A stretch of DNA of 53,200 bases from Bacteroidales bacterium UBA1794 (GCA_002315435.1 DCFW01000014.1:1-53200); one strand, 5' to 3'; shown: positions 1 to 10,223, counted from the stretch's first letter. Notes: generated from the sequence alone by a model not told the origin. Made by a program: numbers and translations.

Positions 1-207
1 AAAGGGATATGAAGGATGAAGGGTAAAATCACAACTGCAGTGTTTCAGAGAAACGTCAGAATATTCGATCCTTTCTGAAAAGGAAACATCTTGATGTTAC
101 CAACATCACATAAATCTCTCTTTCATCTTTTTTAATTCTTTTAAATTGTGAGCATTAGATTTTAGTGCTAGCTTTGCACCGATAATTCTATATGAAACTA
201 TTTTTTT
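1..207. other. Left intergenic leader, no gene seen
   Basis: No coding region is supported here. The first 20 bases recur in inverted orientation at 52855-52874. A small perfect hairpin (TGATGTT at 92-98 with AACATCA at 102-108) lies upstream of the promoter described at 145-176. Confidence 0.5.
145..176 (+). promoter_or_regulatory. Bacteroides-type promoter before the CxxC protein
   Basis: A -33 element ATTG (145-148) is followed after 20 nt by TAGCTTTG (169-176), matching the Bacteroides TTTG/TAnnTTTG consensus. Transcription would start near 183, about 25 nt before the ATG at 208. Confidence 0.6.
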
Positions 208-537
208 ATGAGACAAAGAAACATCGTACGCAATCTGGTAACATCATTCTTTTTGATTCTTGTTATCGGTACCCTGACTATAAAGTCGGTGCACTGTGCT
301 TTTATCTCGCACGATCAAAAAGAATTGTTTGCAGCAGCAGGACAAACAACGGTTTCACAAGATGCTCAAGGTTGTTTGATTTGTAACTTTGATTTCTACC
401 CCGTTATTCTTCATTCATTAAATCTGCTGCCCGATGTAACGTTTATCACTTATGCTGAGCTAATTTCACCTCTTTGTGAATTTCCGGCACAACGTATTCC
501 ACATTTATTTCAATTACGCGCACCTCCAGTAGCATAA
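208..537 (+). CDS. Small secreted or membrane CxxC protein (DUF2946-like in layout)
   Basis: A 109-residue protein with one N-terminal hydrophobic segment (about residues 8-30) that could be a signal anchor or signal peptide. Near residue 56 there is a CLIC motif (CxxC), and the C-terminus ends in a LRAPP sequence. This layout (N-terminal hydrophobic segment, CxxC, terminal RAPP) resembles DUF2946-type small proteins found beside metal-related TonB receptors, but the family assignment is tentative. The ATG at 208 follows a good promoter. An alternative reading frame starting at 192 overlaps it but has no such features. It lies 140 nt upstream of a TonB-dependent receptor on the same strand, so the two may be co-transcribed. 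A role in handling a metal or a redox step for the receptor's ligand is inference only. Confidence 0.6.
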   Translation: MRQRNIVRNLVTSFFLILVIGTLTIKSVHCAFISHDQKELFAAAGQTTVSQDAQGCLICNFDFYPVILHSLNLLPDVTFITYAELISPLCEFPAQRIPHLFQLRAPPVA

Positions 538-587
538 CATCAAGGTAAAAAACCACATTCATTTATTATTTGTCATCAATGCTGTGT

Positions 588-620
588 ATTCATACTCCAA
601 TGAAGGGGAGTAGTATGAAT
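588..620 (+). promoter_or_regulatory. Stem-loop in the leader of the TonB receptor gene
   Basis: ATTCATAC (588-595) pairs with GTATGAAT (613-620), and TCC (596-598) pairs with GGA (607-609) across a 3-nt bulge. No U-run follows, so it is not a simple terminator. It lies 58 nt before the receptor start and could stabilise or attenuate the transcript. Confidence 0.35.
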
Positions 621-677
621 CATTATAGGCTATGTTGACTTCAAACCCCCATTTTAATAAACTCTATAATTACTGTT

Positions 678-3095
678 ATGCGAAAAAAAATAATACTTAT
701 ACTTATCTGTTTGATTCCTTTGTTTGTGTGGGCTGAAACGGCTCCATCCGGGAAAACTTCTTTAAAAGGCGTTGTCACCGACAAAATGACCGGCGAACCG
801 TTGATGGGAGTTTCCGTCTATTTCCCTGATTTGAAAGCGGGAGCTTCCACTGATGATAAAGGTGCATTCAACATTGATAATCTGCCTAAAAGTACATTAA
901 CCATACAAGTCACCTATGTGGGACATCAATCGGTGATAAAACAGATAAATCTGCGAAACATCAAGGAACTGAATTTCCAACTGTCTGAGTCTTCAGCAAA
1001 ATTAGACGAAATAGTAGTGACCGGTACTGCCGGTTCTACACAACTTATTAGAACTCCGACTCCAATTACAGTGGTCACTAAAGCTGATCTTTTACGTGAA
1101 CCATCCACGAACTTGATTGATGCTTTGGCTAACCAACCTGGTATATCGCAAGTCACTACCGGTGGCGGAATCTCCAAACCTGTTATTCGTGGTTTGGGAT
1201 ATAATCGCGTGGTGGTTGTAAATGATGGCATACGCCAAGAAGGACAGCAATGGGGTGATGAACACGGAATAGAAATTGATGAACAAGCGGTTGATAAGGC
1301 AGAAATATTGAAAGGTCCGGCTAGTTTGATGTTCGGATCGGATGCAATGGCCGGAGTGATTAATCTATTTTCAGCTCCTGTACTTCCTGAAGGAAAAATA
1401 CAAGGGAACGTGTTAGCTAACTACCAAACAAATAATGGCTTGATGGCTTACTCTCTTGATTTGGCCGGAAACAAAAAAGGTGTAGTTTGGGATATGCGCT
1501 ATAGCGACAAAAGGGCGCATGACTATAAGAACAAGTATGATGGATATGTTTACGATTCCCGCTTCCAAGAACATGCATTCACGGGTATGATCGGCTTAAA
1601 TAAGCAATGGGGTTACTCACATTTGACTTTGAGCGCCTACCAGCTTACTCCAGGTATTGTGGAAGGCGAACGAGATTCCATCTCAGGAAAATTCATCAAA
1701 TCTATTGCTTTAAATTCTACAACTGCAGGCGAAGCGTTGGTTACCGATGCAGATGGCAAGAGGTATCAACATGCAATGCCTTATCAACAAGTGAAACATT
1801 ACAAAGCTGTTTTAAACAATAATTTCATTATTGGTGACGGTAGTCTGAGAACTACTTTTGGTTTTCAACAAAATCGCAGACAAGAGTTTGAAGATGTGTT
1901 GAATCCCAAACAATATGGTCTTTACTTTAAGATGAACACTTTTAACTATGATGTTCATTATATGCTGCATGAGCAAAACGGCTTTTCAGCTTCATTCGGT
2001 GTGAATGGCATGTATCAACATTCAATGAACGAGGGTACAGAATTTTTGGTACCGGAATATAACTTGTTTGATGCCGGTGTATTTGCCATCGCGAGCAAGT
2101 CTTTGGGGCGTTTCGATATAAGTGGAGGCATCCGCTTTGATAATCGTCATGAACATGGTGACGATCTTTACCAAGATAGTAATGATGAAAGAACCACCGC
2201 GGCTGATCCTACTGCTTATCATCGTTTCAGTGCATTTACCAGCGACTTTCAAGGAGTGACCGGAAGTTTGGGTGCTGCATGGAGAATTACGGATAAATTA
2301 CATGCTAAGTTTAATGTGTCTAGAGGTTTCAGAGCTCCTAATATCGGTGAATTGGCTTCTAATGGTTTGCATGATGGCACCGTGCGTTATGAAATTGGTG
2401 ATAACAAGTTGAAGCCCGAAACCAGTTGGCAAGCTGATATGCAAGTGGGTTATTCATCCGAATTTATTTCTGCTGAAGCTGATTTGTTCATTAATAGAAT
2501 CAACAACTACATATTCTCACGTAAATTGATTGGCGTTGCCGGTAGAGATTCAATTACTGACGGAGACCAAACTTATAAATTCGTGTCGGGTAATGCACGC
2601 ATAATGGGTGGTGAACTTATGATTGACATTCATCCTGTTGATTATCTGCACTTCGAGAATAGCTTCTCATATGTAAACTCTATTCAGTTGAGCCAACCCG
2701 ATTCAACCAAATACCTTCCGTTTACTCCTGCTCCAAAGTGGAAAACGGACGTTCGTCTGGATATGTTCCGTCATGGCAAAACATTCCGTAATGCTTATAT
2801 AAATGTAGGATTGGATAACTATTTTGCACAGAATCATTTCTATGCTGCTTACGGAACGGAAACTCGCACTCCTGCATATTCTTTGCTATATGCCGGTATA
2901 GGTGGCAATGTAATGAGAAATGGACGTACCCTATTCTCTGTCTACATCATGGGTAATAACCTTACTAATGTAGCATATCAAAGTCATTTGAGTCGACTGA
3001 AATATGAGGATGTGAACAATGCGACAGGTAGAATAGGTGTTTATAATATGGGACGTAACATAAGTTTCAAGGTATTGATACCTCTCGATCTATAA
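678..3095 (+). CDS. TonB-dependent outer-membrane receptor
   Basis: An 805-residue outer-membrane receptor that imports a ligand using TonB energy. A signal peptide (cleavage after about residue 19) precedes a carboxypeptidase-regulatory-like beta-sandwich (about 27-105: GVVTDKMTGEPLMGVSV). A DEIVVTG segment near 110 leads into the plug domain (about 120-230: KPVIRGLGYNRVVVVNDG, AEILKGPASLMFGSDAMAGVIN). The rest is a 22-strand-type barrel ending in an amphipathic strand, SFKVLIPLDL. It is not the SusC type: it is shorter and has no SusD partner. A loop near 495-500 contains HEHGDD, which could bind metal, but the ligand cannot be assigned. The partner gene is the CxxC protein just upstream. 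A bidirectional terminator follows the stop. Confidence 0.9.
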   Translation: MRKKIILILICLIPLFVWAETAPSGKTSLKGVVTDKMTGEPLMGVSVYFPDLKAGASTDDKGAFNIDNLPKSTLTIQVTYVGHQSVIKQINLRNIKELNFQLSESSAKLDEIVVTGTAGSTQLIRTPTPITVVTKADLLREPSTNLIDALANQPGISQVTTGGGISKPVIRGLGYNRVVVVNDGIRQEGQQWGDEHGIEIDEQAVDKAEILKGPASLMFGSDAMAGVINLFSAPVLPEGKIQGNVLANYQTNNGLMAYSLDLAGNKKGVVWDMRYSDKRAHDYKNKYDGYVYDSRFQEHAFTGMIGLNKQWGYSHLTLSAYQLTPGIVEGERDSISGKFIKSIALNSTTAGEALVTDADGKRYQHAMPYQQVKHYKAVLNNNFIIGDGSLRTTFGFQQNRRQEFEDVLNPKQYGLYFKMNTFNYDVHYMLHEQNGFSASFGVNGMYQHSMNEGTEFLVPEYNLFDAGVFAIASKSLGRFDISGGIRFDNRHEHGDDLYQDSNDERTTAADPTAYHRFSAFTSDFQGVTGSLGAAWRITDKLHAKFNVSRGFRAPNIGELASNGLHDGTVRYEIGDNKLKPETSWQADMQVGYSSEFISAEADLFINRINNYIFSRKLIGVAGRDSITDGDQTYKFVSGNARIMGGELMIDIHPVDYLHFENSFSYVNSIQLSQPDSTKYLPFTPAPKWKTDVRLDMFRHGKTFRNAYINVGLDNYFAQNHFYAAYGTETRTPAYSLLYAGIGGNVMRNGRTLFSVYIMGNNLTNVAYQSHLSRLKYEDVNNATGRIGVYNMGRNISFKVLIPLDL

Positions 3096-3115
3096 TAGAT
3101 AATTAAATAAATTGA

Positions 3116-3158
3116 TGAGGCTATTATCTGCACTATGGAGTGTCAGATAATAGCCTCA
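3116..3158. terminator. Bidirectional intrinsic terminator
   Basis: A perfect 15-bp inverted repeat: TGAGGCTATTATCTG at 3116-3130 and its complement at 3144-3158. It sits between the convergent receptor gene and lactonase gene. The flanking T-run is weak, so termination may be partial. Confidence 0.7.
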
Positions 3159-3174
3159 CTTTGTATCAGCCCGC

Positions 3175-4290
3175 TCAATGTACAAACTTAATGCAAACAG
3201 GTTTGTCTACAATGATGTTGTGATGCGTGTTTGACAATAATCCTGTTGTCGGGTTGCGTTGAAATACTTGGATGATATTGCTGTCACGGCAGGCAACCAA
3301 CAAATATTTCCCATTGGGAGTGATGTTAAAGTTACGTGGATGAATACCTGTAAATTGATATCCTACCTTTATTAAAGTCCCTGTAACTGCATTCACTTTG
3401 AAAATAGCAATGCCATCACCTTTTAAACGATTGCTGGCATATAGATATTTCCCGTCAGGACTGAGATGAATGTCGGCACTACCTCTTGCATGAAGCGTAT
3501 CAGCTGCGATTACTTGAATTCTTTTCAACACCTCTTTGCTATAACTGAATGCGGTGACATTGCCAGATAGTTCACTAATGAGGTAGGCAAACTTACCGTT
3601 GGAACTGAATATAAGGTGGCGTGGTCCTGAATCGGAATCAATTGCCGTAGACTGCTTAGAAAGGTAAGGAACAATATCGTTAGGATGTAATGCAAAGCAC
3701 AAAATTCGATCGGCACTGAAACTTGTGGCGAAAATATATTTGCCGTCCGGGGAAAAGATGGTGCAATGGACATGTGGCGTTTTTTGACGCACACTGTCAG
3801 GACCACCTTTTTGTCCGTGGAAAAGCTTTTTGAGTGGCTCGATCGTTCCGTTCTTTCGTAACGGGAATACAGACATGCTTCCACCTGTATAGTTTGCCGT
3901 TAGTATTTCTTTTCCATTTGTTGACACATAACAAGGATCCTCACCGAATGTCAATTGGCGGTTGAGGAAATGAAGTTTTCCTACCCTTTTATCAAAAGAA
4001 TAAGCATAAACAGCTGCTGTGGAATCGGGCATTTCACTAACGGCATATATAAACTTACCGTTTGAGGATGGAGTAAGATAGGACGGATTGGGCATAGCAG
4101 CAGAATCAAGCAAGAGTGCTGTTCCTTTTATTTGATTGAAACGAAAGGTGTAAATGCCTTTACTGCTTCCGTTGGTATATGTACCTACAACCATGGATAA
4201 ATCTTTGTTTGTACCGCTTTTGGGGGCTGCCGTCATGCAAGAAGAAGCAATGAGCCCTAGCATGAATACAATGTATGAAATTCTTTTCAT
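3175..4290 (-). CDS. Lactonase-family seven-bladed beta-propeller lipoprotein (6-phosphogluconolactonase-like)
   Basis: A 371-residue protein of the YbhE/Pgl-type lactonase family. The N-terminus is a lipoprotein signal (IASSC, Cys18), so it is probably tethered to an envelope membrane, unlike cytoplasmic E. coli Pgl. Propeller signatures repeat through the chain: SPDGKYIFATS, SGPRHLIFSSNGKFAYLISE, HLSPDGKYLYASNR and HPRNFNITPNGKYLLVAC. The family hydrolyses 6-phosphogluconolactone or related lactones, but an exported lipoprotein would more likely meet extracellular lactones or have another role; the substrate is not known. The start ATG is at 4290. It is transcribed away from the GH127 gene and converges with the TonB receptor gene. 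Confidence 0.85.
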   Translation of the reverse strand: MKRISYIVFMLGLIASSCMTAAPKSGTNKDLSMVVGTYTNGSSKGIYTFRFNQIKGTALLLDSAAMPNPSYLTPSSNGKFIYAVSEMPDSTAAVYAYSFDKRVGKLHFLNRQLTFGEDPCYVSTNGKEILTANYTGGSMSVFPLRKNGTIEPLKKLFHGQKGGPDSVRQKTPHVHCTIFSPDGKYIFATSFSADRILCFALHPNDIVPYLSKQSTAIDSDSGPRHLIFSSNGKFAYLISELSGNVTAFSYSKEVLKRIQVIAADTLHARGSADIHLSPDGKYLYASNRLKGDGIAIFKVNAVTGTLIKVGYQFTGIHPRNFNITPNGKYLLVACRDSNIIQVFQRNPTTGLLSNTHHNIIVDKPVCIKFVH

Positions 4291-4612
4291 TTTCGATGCG
4301 TCTGTTAAGTTGATAATAAGTAATTAAAGCAAAAGTAACCTTGAATACAAAGATAATAAATTTCTTATTTGATCATCGTCATCAAGCCACCATTCCTCTC
4401 CTTGATAAAGAAAACAATAATCCTTTTAGATAGCAACATTCTCCATAAATAGATACATCTATCTCACAATCAATATATTAATACAAATTACCAAGATTTA
4501 TGAATTGGACTATTTTATCATTATTATAAACAAATCTCGTAACTAATATCTAAGTTTCTCCATTAATTTGTGTTTATGAAAATCAATAAAAGGAATAACT
4601 AACATTCTGATC
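4291..4612. other. Divergent intergenic region with candidate -7 elements
   Basis: No gene is seen in these 322 bases. On the minus strand, TATCTTTG (4355-4348) and TACTTTTG (4337-4330) match the Bacteroides -7 consensus and could drive the lactonase gene. On the plus strand, only weaker matches are seen before the GH127 gene (TAAGTTTC at 4551-4558, TTAATTTG at 4563-4570). No convincing -33 elements accompany these. Confidence 0.4.
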
Positions 4613-7048
4613 ATGAAAAATACAAAAATAACGTTACTCTTTATATGCGTTTGTGGGATGACTTCTACAATGAATGCTTATCTTCCCCAATCTCTCTTAC
4701 GAATTAAAGAAGTCCCTTTTACCAAAGTACACATCATGGACACATTTTGGGCTTCTCGTATTGAAACAAATAGAACTGTATCTATACCTTCTGCTTTCAA
4801 ACAATGTGAAAAGAACGGACGATTCGATAATTTTGCCATTGCGGGAGGATTGATGAAAGGTGAGCAAAAAGGTGACTTCCCTTTTGATGATACGGATCCT
4901 TACAAAATTATAGAAGGTGCTTCGTATTCGCTAGCCGCTCATTATGATAAAAAATTGGATGCTTATCTTGACAGCGTTATTCATCTTATCGCCTCTGCTC
5001 AAGAGACTGACGGATATATTACTACCTGCGTCACCAACAAATGTTATCGACTGTCGGGATGGTGGGGCACACATAAATGGGAAAGGCTAAATAGTCACGA
5101 ACTGTACAATAGCGGTCATCTCATAGAAGCTGCTGTTGCGCACTACAAAGCTACCGGAAAGAAAACATTACTAAACGTTGCCATAAAAAATGCCGATCTA
5201 ATATGTAAAGTGTTTGGCCCAAATCCCGGACAAAAACATGTTCCATCAGGGCATCCGATTGTTGAAATGGCTTTATGCAAGCTATACAAAGTAACTAATA
5301 GCAAGAAATATCTGGATATGGCTAAATATTTCATAGATGAAACCGGACGTGGTACGGATGGACACAGATTAAGTGAATATAGCCAGGATTACAAACCGAT
5401 CTTACAGCAAAATGAAATACTAGGACATGCAGTAAGGGCCGGTTATCTTTATTCAGGTGTTGCCGATATGGCTTCGTTAACCAATGACACTACCTACTTC
5501 AAAGCTCTGGCACGCATTTGGGATAATATGGCCGGGAAAAAACTTTATATTACCGGAGGTATGGGATCTCGTGCACAAGGAGAAGGATTTGGTCCCAACT
5601 ATGAATTGCATAACATGCAAGCCTACGCAGAGACATGTGCCTCCATCGCAAATGTATTTTGGAATCAACGTATGTTTTTGGCTACCGGAGACGCAAAATA
5701 TGCGGATGTGGTGGAACGGGCAATATACAATGGAGTATTATCGGGCGTATCACTGAGTGGGGATCATTTCTTTTACGACAATCCGCTGGAGTCAATGGGA
5801 CAACATCAAAGACAGGAGTGGTTCGGTTGTGCTTGCTGTCCAGGCAACATCACTAGATTTGTAGCTTCAGTGCCCAATTATATGTATGCAATTCTGAATG
5901 ATGAAATATATATAAACCAATATATTCAGAGTTCATCGACTATAGCTACTGCCCACAATCGGTTAAACATAACACAAGAGACAAAGTATCCATGGGACGG
6001 TCATATCAGAATGACAATTAAGGCAAAAAGTGCTACTCCTGTTTCTATTAAGATCAGGATTCCGGGATGGGCACAAAACTCTCCGGTTCCCACGGATTTA
6101 TACCATTTTATAGACAAGCCACGGACTTATACAATAAAACTAAATGGTGAACAGGTTACCGGAAAACTAACGAATGGTTATGTCACCTTAACGCGTCGTT
6201 GGAAGAAGAATGATCTCATAGATCTTAATTTGCCAATGGTTGCAAGACAAATACAAGCTATTGATTCAGTTGAAGACGATCAGGGAAAACTTGCCATAGA
6301 ACGTGGTCCTATTGTATATTGCCTTGAAGGAGTAGACCAAAAAGATAGTACGGTGTTTAATAAGATTATACCTGCTAATACGCAGATAGAGTCTGTGTAT
6401 AAACCCGAAAAACTAAATGGAATTGTTGAACTGAATGTGCAAGGAAAAGAACTGCAAAAAGATGGAACAATCAAGGACATAACCTTGAAAGCAATACCTT
6501 ATTCGGTATGGAACAATAGAGGTTCTGATCAAATGGCAGTATGGGTTCCGCAAGAAACTAGATATGCACGCACCTCACCTAATCCGTCTATCGCTTCAAG
6601 GGCTCATTCGGTAGTGTTGCAATCTGCAATACAAAAAGATGCTCCGGCCTCAGCCGCAACTGAAGAAGAAGCATGGGGAATAAATGACCAGTGGGAGCCG
6701 AAAAGTTCTTCCGACATCTCCAAACCCTATTTTTACTGGTGGCAAAAAGTCGGCGTTCCGGTTTCCATCGCCTATACTTTTGATAATCTGGAAACAGTTC
6801 ACAATGTTCAAGTTTACTGGCTCGATTTCGACCAATATGACGGCAACTTCAGAGTGCCTGAAAGTTGGGCACTATACTATAAAGAGGGAGACGAATGGAA
6901 ACCCGTTGAAACGACAGAATCATATAACGTAAAAAAGGATTGCTACAATAGCTTGAACTTCAAAACAGTGACAACTACCGGACTTAAAATTGTTGCACTA
7001 TTACAAAAAGATGCCTCGGGAGGCATCATCGAATGGAAAGTAAATTGA
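4613..7048 (+). CDS. Glycoside hydrolase family 127 (beta-L-arabinofuranosidase type)
   Basis: An 811-residue exported enzyme with a signal peptide (about residues 1-22, no lipobox), so it is probably periplasmic. GH127 enzymes remove terminal beta-L-arabinofuranose using a zinc-bound cysteine nucleophile. The residues known from HypBA1 are recognisable with the same spacing: E324 (GEGFG, acid/base), E340 and C342 (YAETCA) and the adjacent pair C408-C409 (GCACC). Here C408 would be the nucleophile. An (alpha/alpha)6 barrel fills about 30-470, followed by beta-sandwich domains, and residues about 735-811 look like a carbohydrate-binding jelly roll (VQVYWLDFDQYDGNFRVPESW). It is the first gene of the utilization locus, 134 nt before susC. 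Specificity for arabinose chains follows from the family, not from a test. Confidence 0.88.
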   Translation: MKNTKITLLFICVCGMTSTMNAYLPQSLLRIKEVPFTKVHIMDTFWASRIETNRTVSIPSAFKQCEKNGRFDNFAIAGGLMKGEQKGDFPFDDTDPYKIIEGASYSLAAHYDKKLDAYLDSVIHLIASAQETDGYITTCVTNKCYRLSGWWGTHKWERLNSHELYNSGHLIEAAVAHYKATGKKTLLNVAIKNADLICKVFGPNPGQKHVPSGHPIVEMALCKLYKVTNSKKYLDMAKYFIDETGRGTDGHRLSEYSQDYKPILQQNEILGHAVRAGYLYSGVADMASLTNDTTYFKALARIWDNMAGKKLYITGGMGSRAQGEGFGPNYELHNMQAYAETCASIANVFWNQRMFLATGDAKYADVVERAIYNGVLSGVSLSGDHFFYDNPLESMGQHQRQEWFGCACCPGNITRFVASVPNYMYAILNDEIYINQYIQSSSTIATAHNRLNITQETKYPWDGHIRMTIKAKSATPVSIKIRIPGWAQNSPVPTDLYHFIDKPRTYTIKLNGEQVTGKLTNGYVTLTRRWKKNDLIDLNLPMVARQIQAIDSVEDDQGKLAIERGPIVYCLEGVDQKDSTVFNKIIPANTQIESVYKPEKLNGIVELNVQGKELQKDGTIKDITLKAIPYSVWNNRGSDQMAVWVPQETRYARTSPNPSIASRAHSVVLQSAIQKDAPASAATEEEAWGINDQWEPKSSSDISKPYFYWWQKVGVPVSIAYTFDNLETVHNVQVYWLDFDQYDGNFRVPESWALYYKEGDEWKPVETTESYNVKKDCYNSLNFKTVTTTGLKIVALLQKDASGGIIEWKVN

Positions 7049-7182
7049 CTAATAAATATAGATCAACGTTTTTAGACATTTTTTGGACATTTATTTTATT
7101 CTTATAGACTTTACAAACAAACATAAAGAAACATTATGGTTTTATTTGCAAAATAAGAACGAAAAATTAAAATTTTATTAAT

Positions 7183-10100
7183 ATGAAGAACATTATTTTT
7201 AAAGTTTCAACTTGTGCCATTTTACTTTTTGTTGCAGAAACGAGTACCACATATGGTAATGCTACAACATTTGCTTCATTACCTGAAGGTTTGCAACAAA
7301 ATAAAGGTACAATTGTAAAAGGACGAATTTGCGATAAAAATGGTGATCCTATTATTGGAGCAAACGTCAAAGAAAAAGGTGCCAAGACAGGTACAGTTAC
7401 AGGCATTGATGGAAATTTTACTCTCAATGTTCAGAGCAACTCTCCTGTCCTCTCTATTAGTTTCATTGGTTATGCCACAACAGAAATTCCTGTCCGTGGT
7501 CAGTCAATGATAAATATTACTTTGAAAGAAAACGAAAAATTAGTAAACGAAGTAGTCGTTGTTGGTTATGGAACACAGAGAAAAGGAGACATTACAAGCT
7601 CTATTGCCAGCGTAAAATCTGAAGATTTTAACCCAGGAAAAATCCAAGATGCAGCAGAACTGATCAAAGGCAAAGTAGCAGGACTGATAATCTCAAATGG
7701 TTCCGGTGATCCGAACTCAAGTTCAAACATCACCTTACGTGGTATAGCAACACTACAAGGTAATGCTGCACCACTAATACTAGTTGACGGAATTCCAGGA
7801 GATTTAAGTACAGTAAGTCCTGAAAACATTGAATCAATAGATGTGCTGAAAGATGCTTCTGCTGCCGCAATATATGGAACCCGTGGAGCAAATGGAGTTA
7901 TTATCATTACAACCAAAACAGGACATAGAGGTGAGGGGCATTCTTCAATAAGTTATAATGCATATGCATCCGCTTCTACTTTCGGTAAAAAAGCTGATTT
8001 CATGGATGCAGCTGATGTACGTAAATTGATAAAAGAGAAAGCAACCGGATTCACAGACGGAAACGCATCGACTGATTGGGTTAAAGAGATTAGCCGTACC
8101 GGATTTACTCAGAATCATAATGTAACCTTAAATGGTGGTATGCAAAATACGTCTTATTCAGCTGATATAAGTTATAGAAATGAAAATGGTGTAATAAAAG
8201 AATCCAATAGTGAAGATATTCGATTAAATTTTAATTTAACTCAATCATTCCTTAACAACATTGCTAAAATCAATTTAAACTTCACGAAAGGATTACACAA
8301 CAACAATAATAGTAATGCCTCGGATGATGGTATAACAAACATCTACAGACAAGCAGTAATTAGGAATCCAACATCTCCAGTTTACAATTCTGACGGAAGC
8401 TATAATGAAGAACTTGGCACATATCAATACTACAATCCTATGGCAATGATTAAAGAAAACAAAGGTGAATATAAATCAGAATGGACACGAATCACTGCTA
8501 ACTTAACCGTTGAACCTGTCAAAGGATGGCAAACAAACCTTATGGTTTCACGAAATACAAGCAATTCTAATAATGAATATTATCATACAAAGAATTATTA
8601 TACCAACGCTGCAACGGGATTAAATGGGGAAGCTGGTAAATCTGAAGATAACTCTAGAAGTGATTATCTTGAAGTTACTTCAAAATATGACCATAAATTC
8701 CTGAAATATCATCATATCTCTATACTGGCCGGCTTCAGCTATAACTATAACGTATATGAAGGCGGAAGTGATTATAATTATGATTTTCCTACGGATGCTT
8801 TCTTATACAACAATATTGGAACGGGGGCAGCGTTGACTGATGGTAAAGCCAGCATGAGTAGCTACAAAAATGATAACAAACTAACCGGATTCTTTGGAAG
8901 ATTTACTTATAACTTTAACGACAAATATAATCTTTTACTGAGCTTAAGACATGAAGGCAGTTCTAAATTCGGAGTAAATCACAAATGGGGAAATTTTCCA
9001 TCTGCTTCTATAGGATGGACTATTAGTAATGAACCTTTTATGAAAGAGATCAACTTTATCAACAATTTGAAATTAAGAGCAGGGTATGGTGTAACAGGAG
9101 AAATCCCATCAAGTTCTTATTTATCAAAAACCCTATATTCTTACGGCATCTATTACTATGAAAATGGGAAATGGTATAATGGTCTTCAAGCTGCATCTAA
9201 CCCCAACCCTGACCTAAAATGGGAAAAATCTGCAGAATTCAATGTGGGTGTTGATTTCAGTGTGCTTGAAGATAGATTAAGTGGATCAATGGATTACTAC
9301 TACAAGAAAACTAGTGATATGCTATGGGACTACAATGTGCCCTCTCCACCAAATTTGTATACAACAACTCTTGCAAATGTAGGAAAAATGCGTAATACCG
9401 GAGTGGAAGTCGTGATCAATGCCGTACCTGTAAAAAGTAAAAATTTCCAATGGAAATGTACTCTTACAGGATCCCATAACTCTAATAAATTACTTAGCCT
9501 ATCAAATGCTCTTTATCAAACAAATAATTATTTGAATACCGCTAATGCAGGTGATCCAATCTCATTGCCGACACATCGCTTGGAAGTGGGAAAATCCATA
9601 GGGAATTATTGGGGAATGAAAGCTGTAGGTTTATCTGATAAAGGTTTATGGATGATAGAAAACCCGAAAACAGGTAAATCAGAAGAATTCTCAGCCAGTA
9701 TGCTAAATGACGATTATCGTCAATATTTAGGTAATGGCATTCCAAAGATCAACCTCGGGTTTAGCAACCAACTAATTTATAAGAACTTTGATATGAGCTT
9801 TCAAATGAGTAGTTCTTTGGGATTTAAAATACTTAATGAACAAAGAATGTTTTACGAAAATAACTCCATAGCTTATAACAAGCTACGTTCTTCACAAAAT
9901 AAAATATTTGGAGTAAGCCCCTTATCATCTTCACAATCACAGACCTTCACCAGTTATTACCTCGAGAATGGTAACTATCTGAAATTGAACAATCTGTCAG
10001 TAGGATATACATTCAGGTTAGGAGAAAACATGAAAAAATACATAACAAAACTGCATTTTTACCTTTCAGGTGAAAATCTATTCTGCCTCACTAAATACAA

Positions 10101-10212
10101 AGGACTGGATCCGGAGTTGAGTAACAGTGACTTTATGGCATCAGGTAATGATCCTCGTGACAAATATCCTACAATCAGATCATTTACATTCGGAGTAAAT
10201 GCAACATTTTAA
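7183..10212 (+). CDS. SusC-like TonB-linked outer-membrane transporter
   Basis: A 1009-residue SusC/RagA-family protein that imports oligosaccharides across the outer membrane with its SusD lid. A signal peptide (about 1-26) is followed by a carboxypeptidase-regulatory-like domain (about 46-130: VKGRICDKNGDPIIGANVKE). Next comes the SusC signature VNEVVVVGYGTQRKGDITSS and the plug (about 145-240: ITLRGIATLQG, ILVDGIPGDLSTVSPENIES, DVLKDASAAAIYGTRGANGVI). A long barrel ends in FTFGVNATF. The length is typical and no frame problem is seen. It lies between the GH127 gene and susD, only 11 nt before the proposed susD start, so the pair are surely co-transcribed and possibly translationally coupled. 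No promoter with both elements was found in the 134-nt gap upstream. Confidence 0.93.
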   Translation: MKNIIFKVSTCAILLFVAETSTTYGNATTFASLPEGLQQNKGTIVKGRICDKNGDPIIGANVKEKGAKTGTVTGIDGNFTLNVQSNSPVLSISFIGYATTEIPVRGQSMINITLKENEKLVNEVVVVGYGTQRKGDITSSIASVKSEDFNPGKIQDAAELIKGKVAGLIISNGSGDPNSSSNITLRGIATLQGNAAPLILVDGIPGDLSTVSPENIESIDVLKDASAAAIYGTRGANGVIIITTKTGHRGEGHSSISYNAYASASTFGKKADFMDAADVRKLIKEKATGFTDGNASTDWVKEISRTGFTQNHNVTLNGGMQNTSYSADISYRNENGVIKESNSEDIRLNFNLTQSFLNNIAKINLNFTKGLHNNNNSNASDDGITNIYRQAVIRNPTSPVYNSDGSYNEELGTYQYYNPMAMIKENKGEYKSEWTRITANLTVEPVKGWQTNLMVSRNTSNSNNEYYHTKNYYTNAATGLNGEAGKSEDNSRSDYLEVTSKYDHKFLKYHHISILAGFSYNYNVYEGGSDYNYDFPTDAFLYNNIGTGAALTDGKASMSSYKNDNKLTGFFGRFTYNFNDKYNLLLSLRHEGSSKFGVNHKWGNFPSASIGWTISNEPFMKEINFINNLKLRAGYGVTGEIPSSSYLSKTLYSYGIYYYENGKWYNGLQAASNPNPDLKWEKSAEFNVGVDFSVLEDRLSGSMDYYYKKTSDMLWDYNVPSPPNLYTTTLANVGKMRNTGVEVVINAVPVKSKNFQWKCTLTGSHNSNKLLSLSNALYQTNNYLNTANAGDPISLPTHRLEVGKSIGNYWGMKAVGLSDKGLWMIENPKTGKSEEFSASMLNDDYRQYLGNGIPKINLGFSNQLIYKNFDMSFQMSSSLGFKILNEQRMFYENNSIAYNKLRSSQNKIFGVSPLSSSQSQTFTSYYLENGNYLKLNNLSVGYTFRLGENMKKYITKLHFYLSGENLFCLTKYKGLDPELSNSDFMASGNDPRDKYPTIRSFTFGVNATF

Positions 10213-10223
10213 ATAATCAGGCA

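Noticed and set aside
926..1231. Antisense reading frame of 101 codons within the TonB receptor gene
   Set aside because: It is a shadow of the well-supported receptor frame and has no promoter or family.
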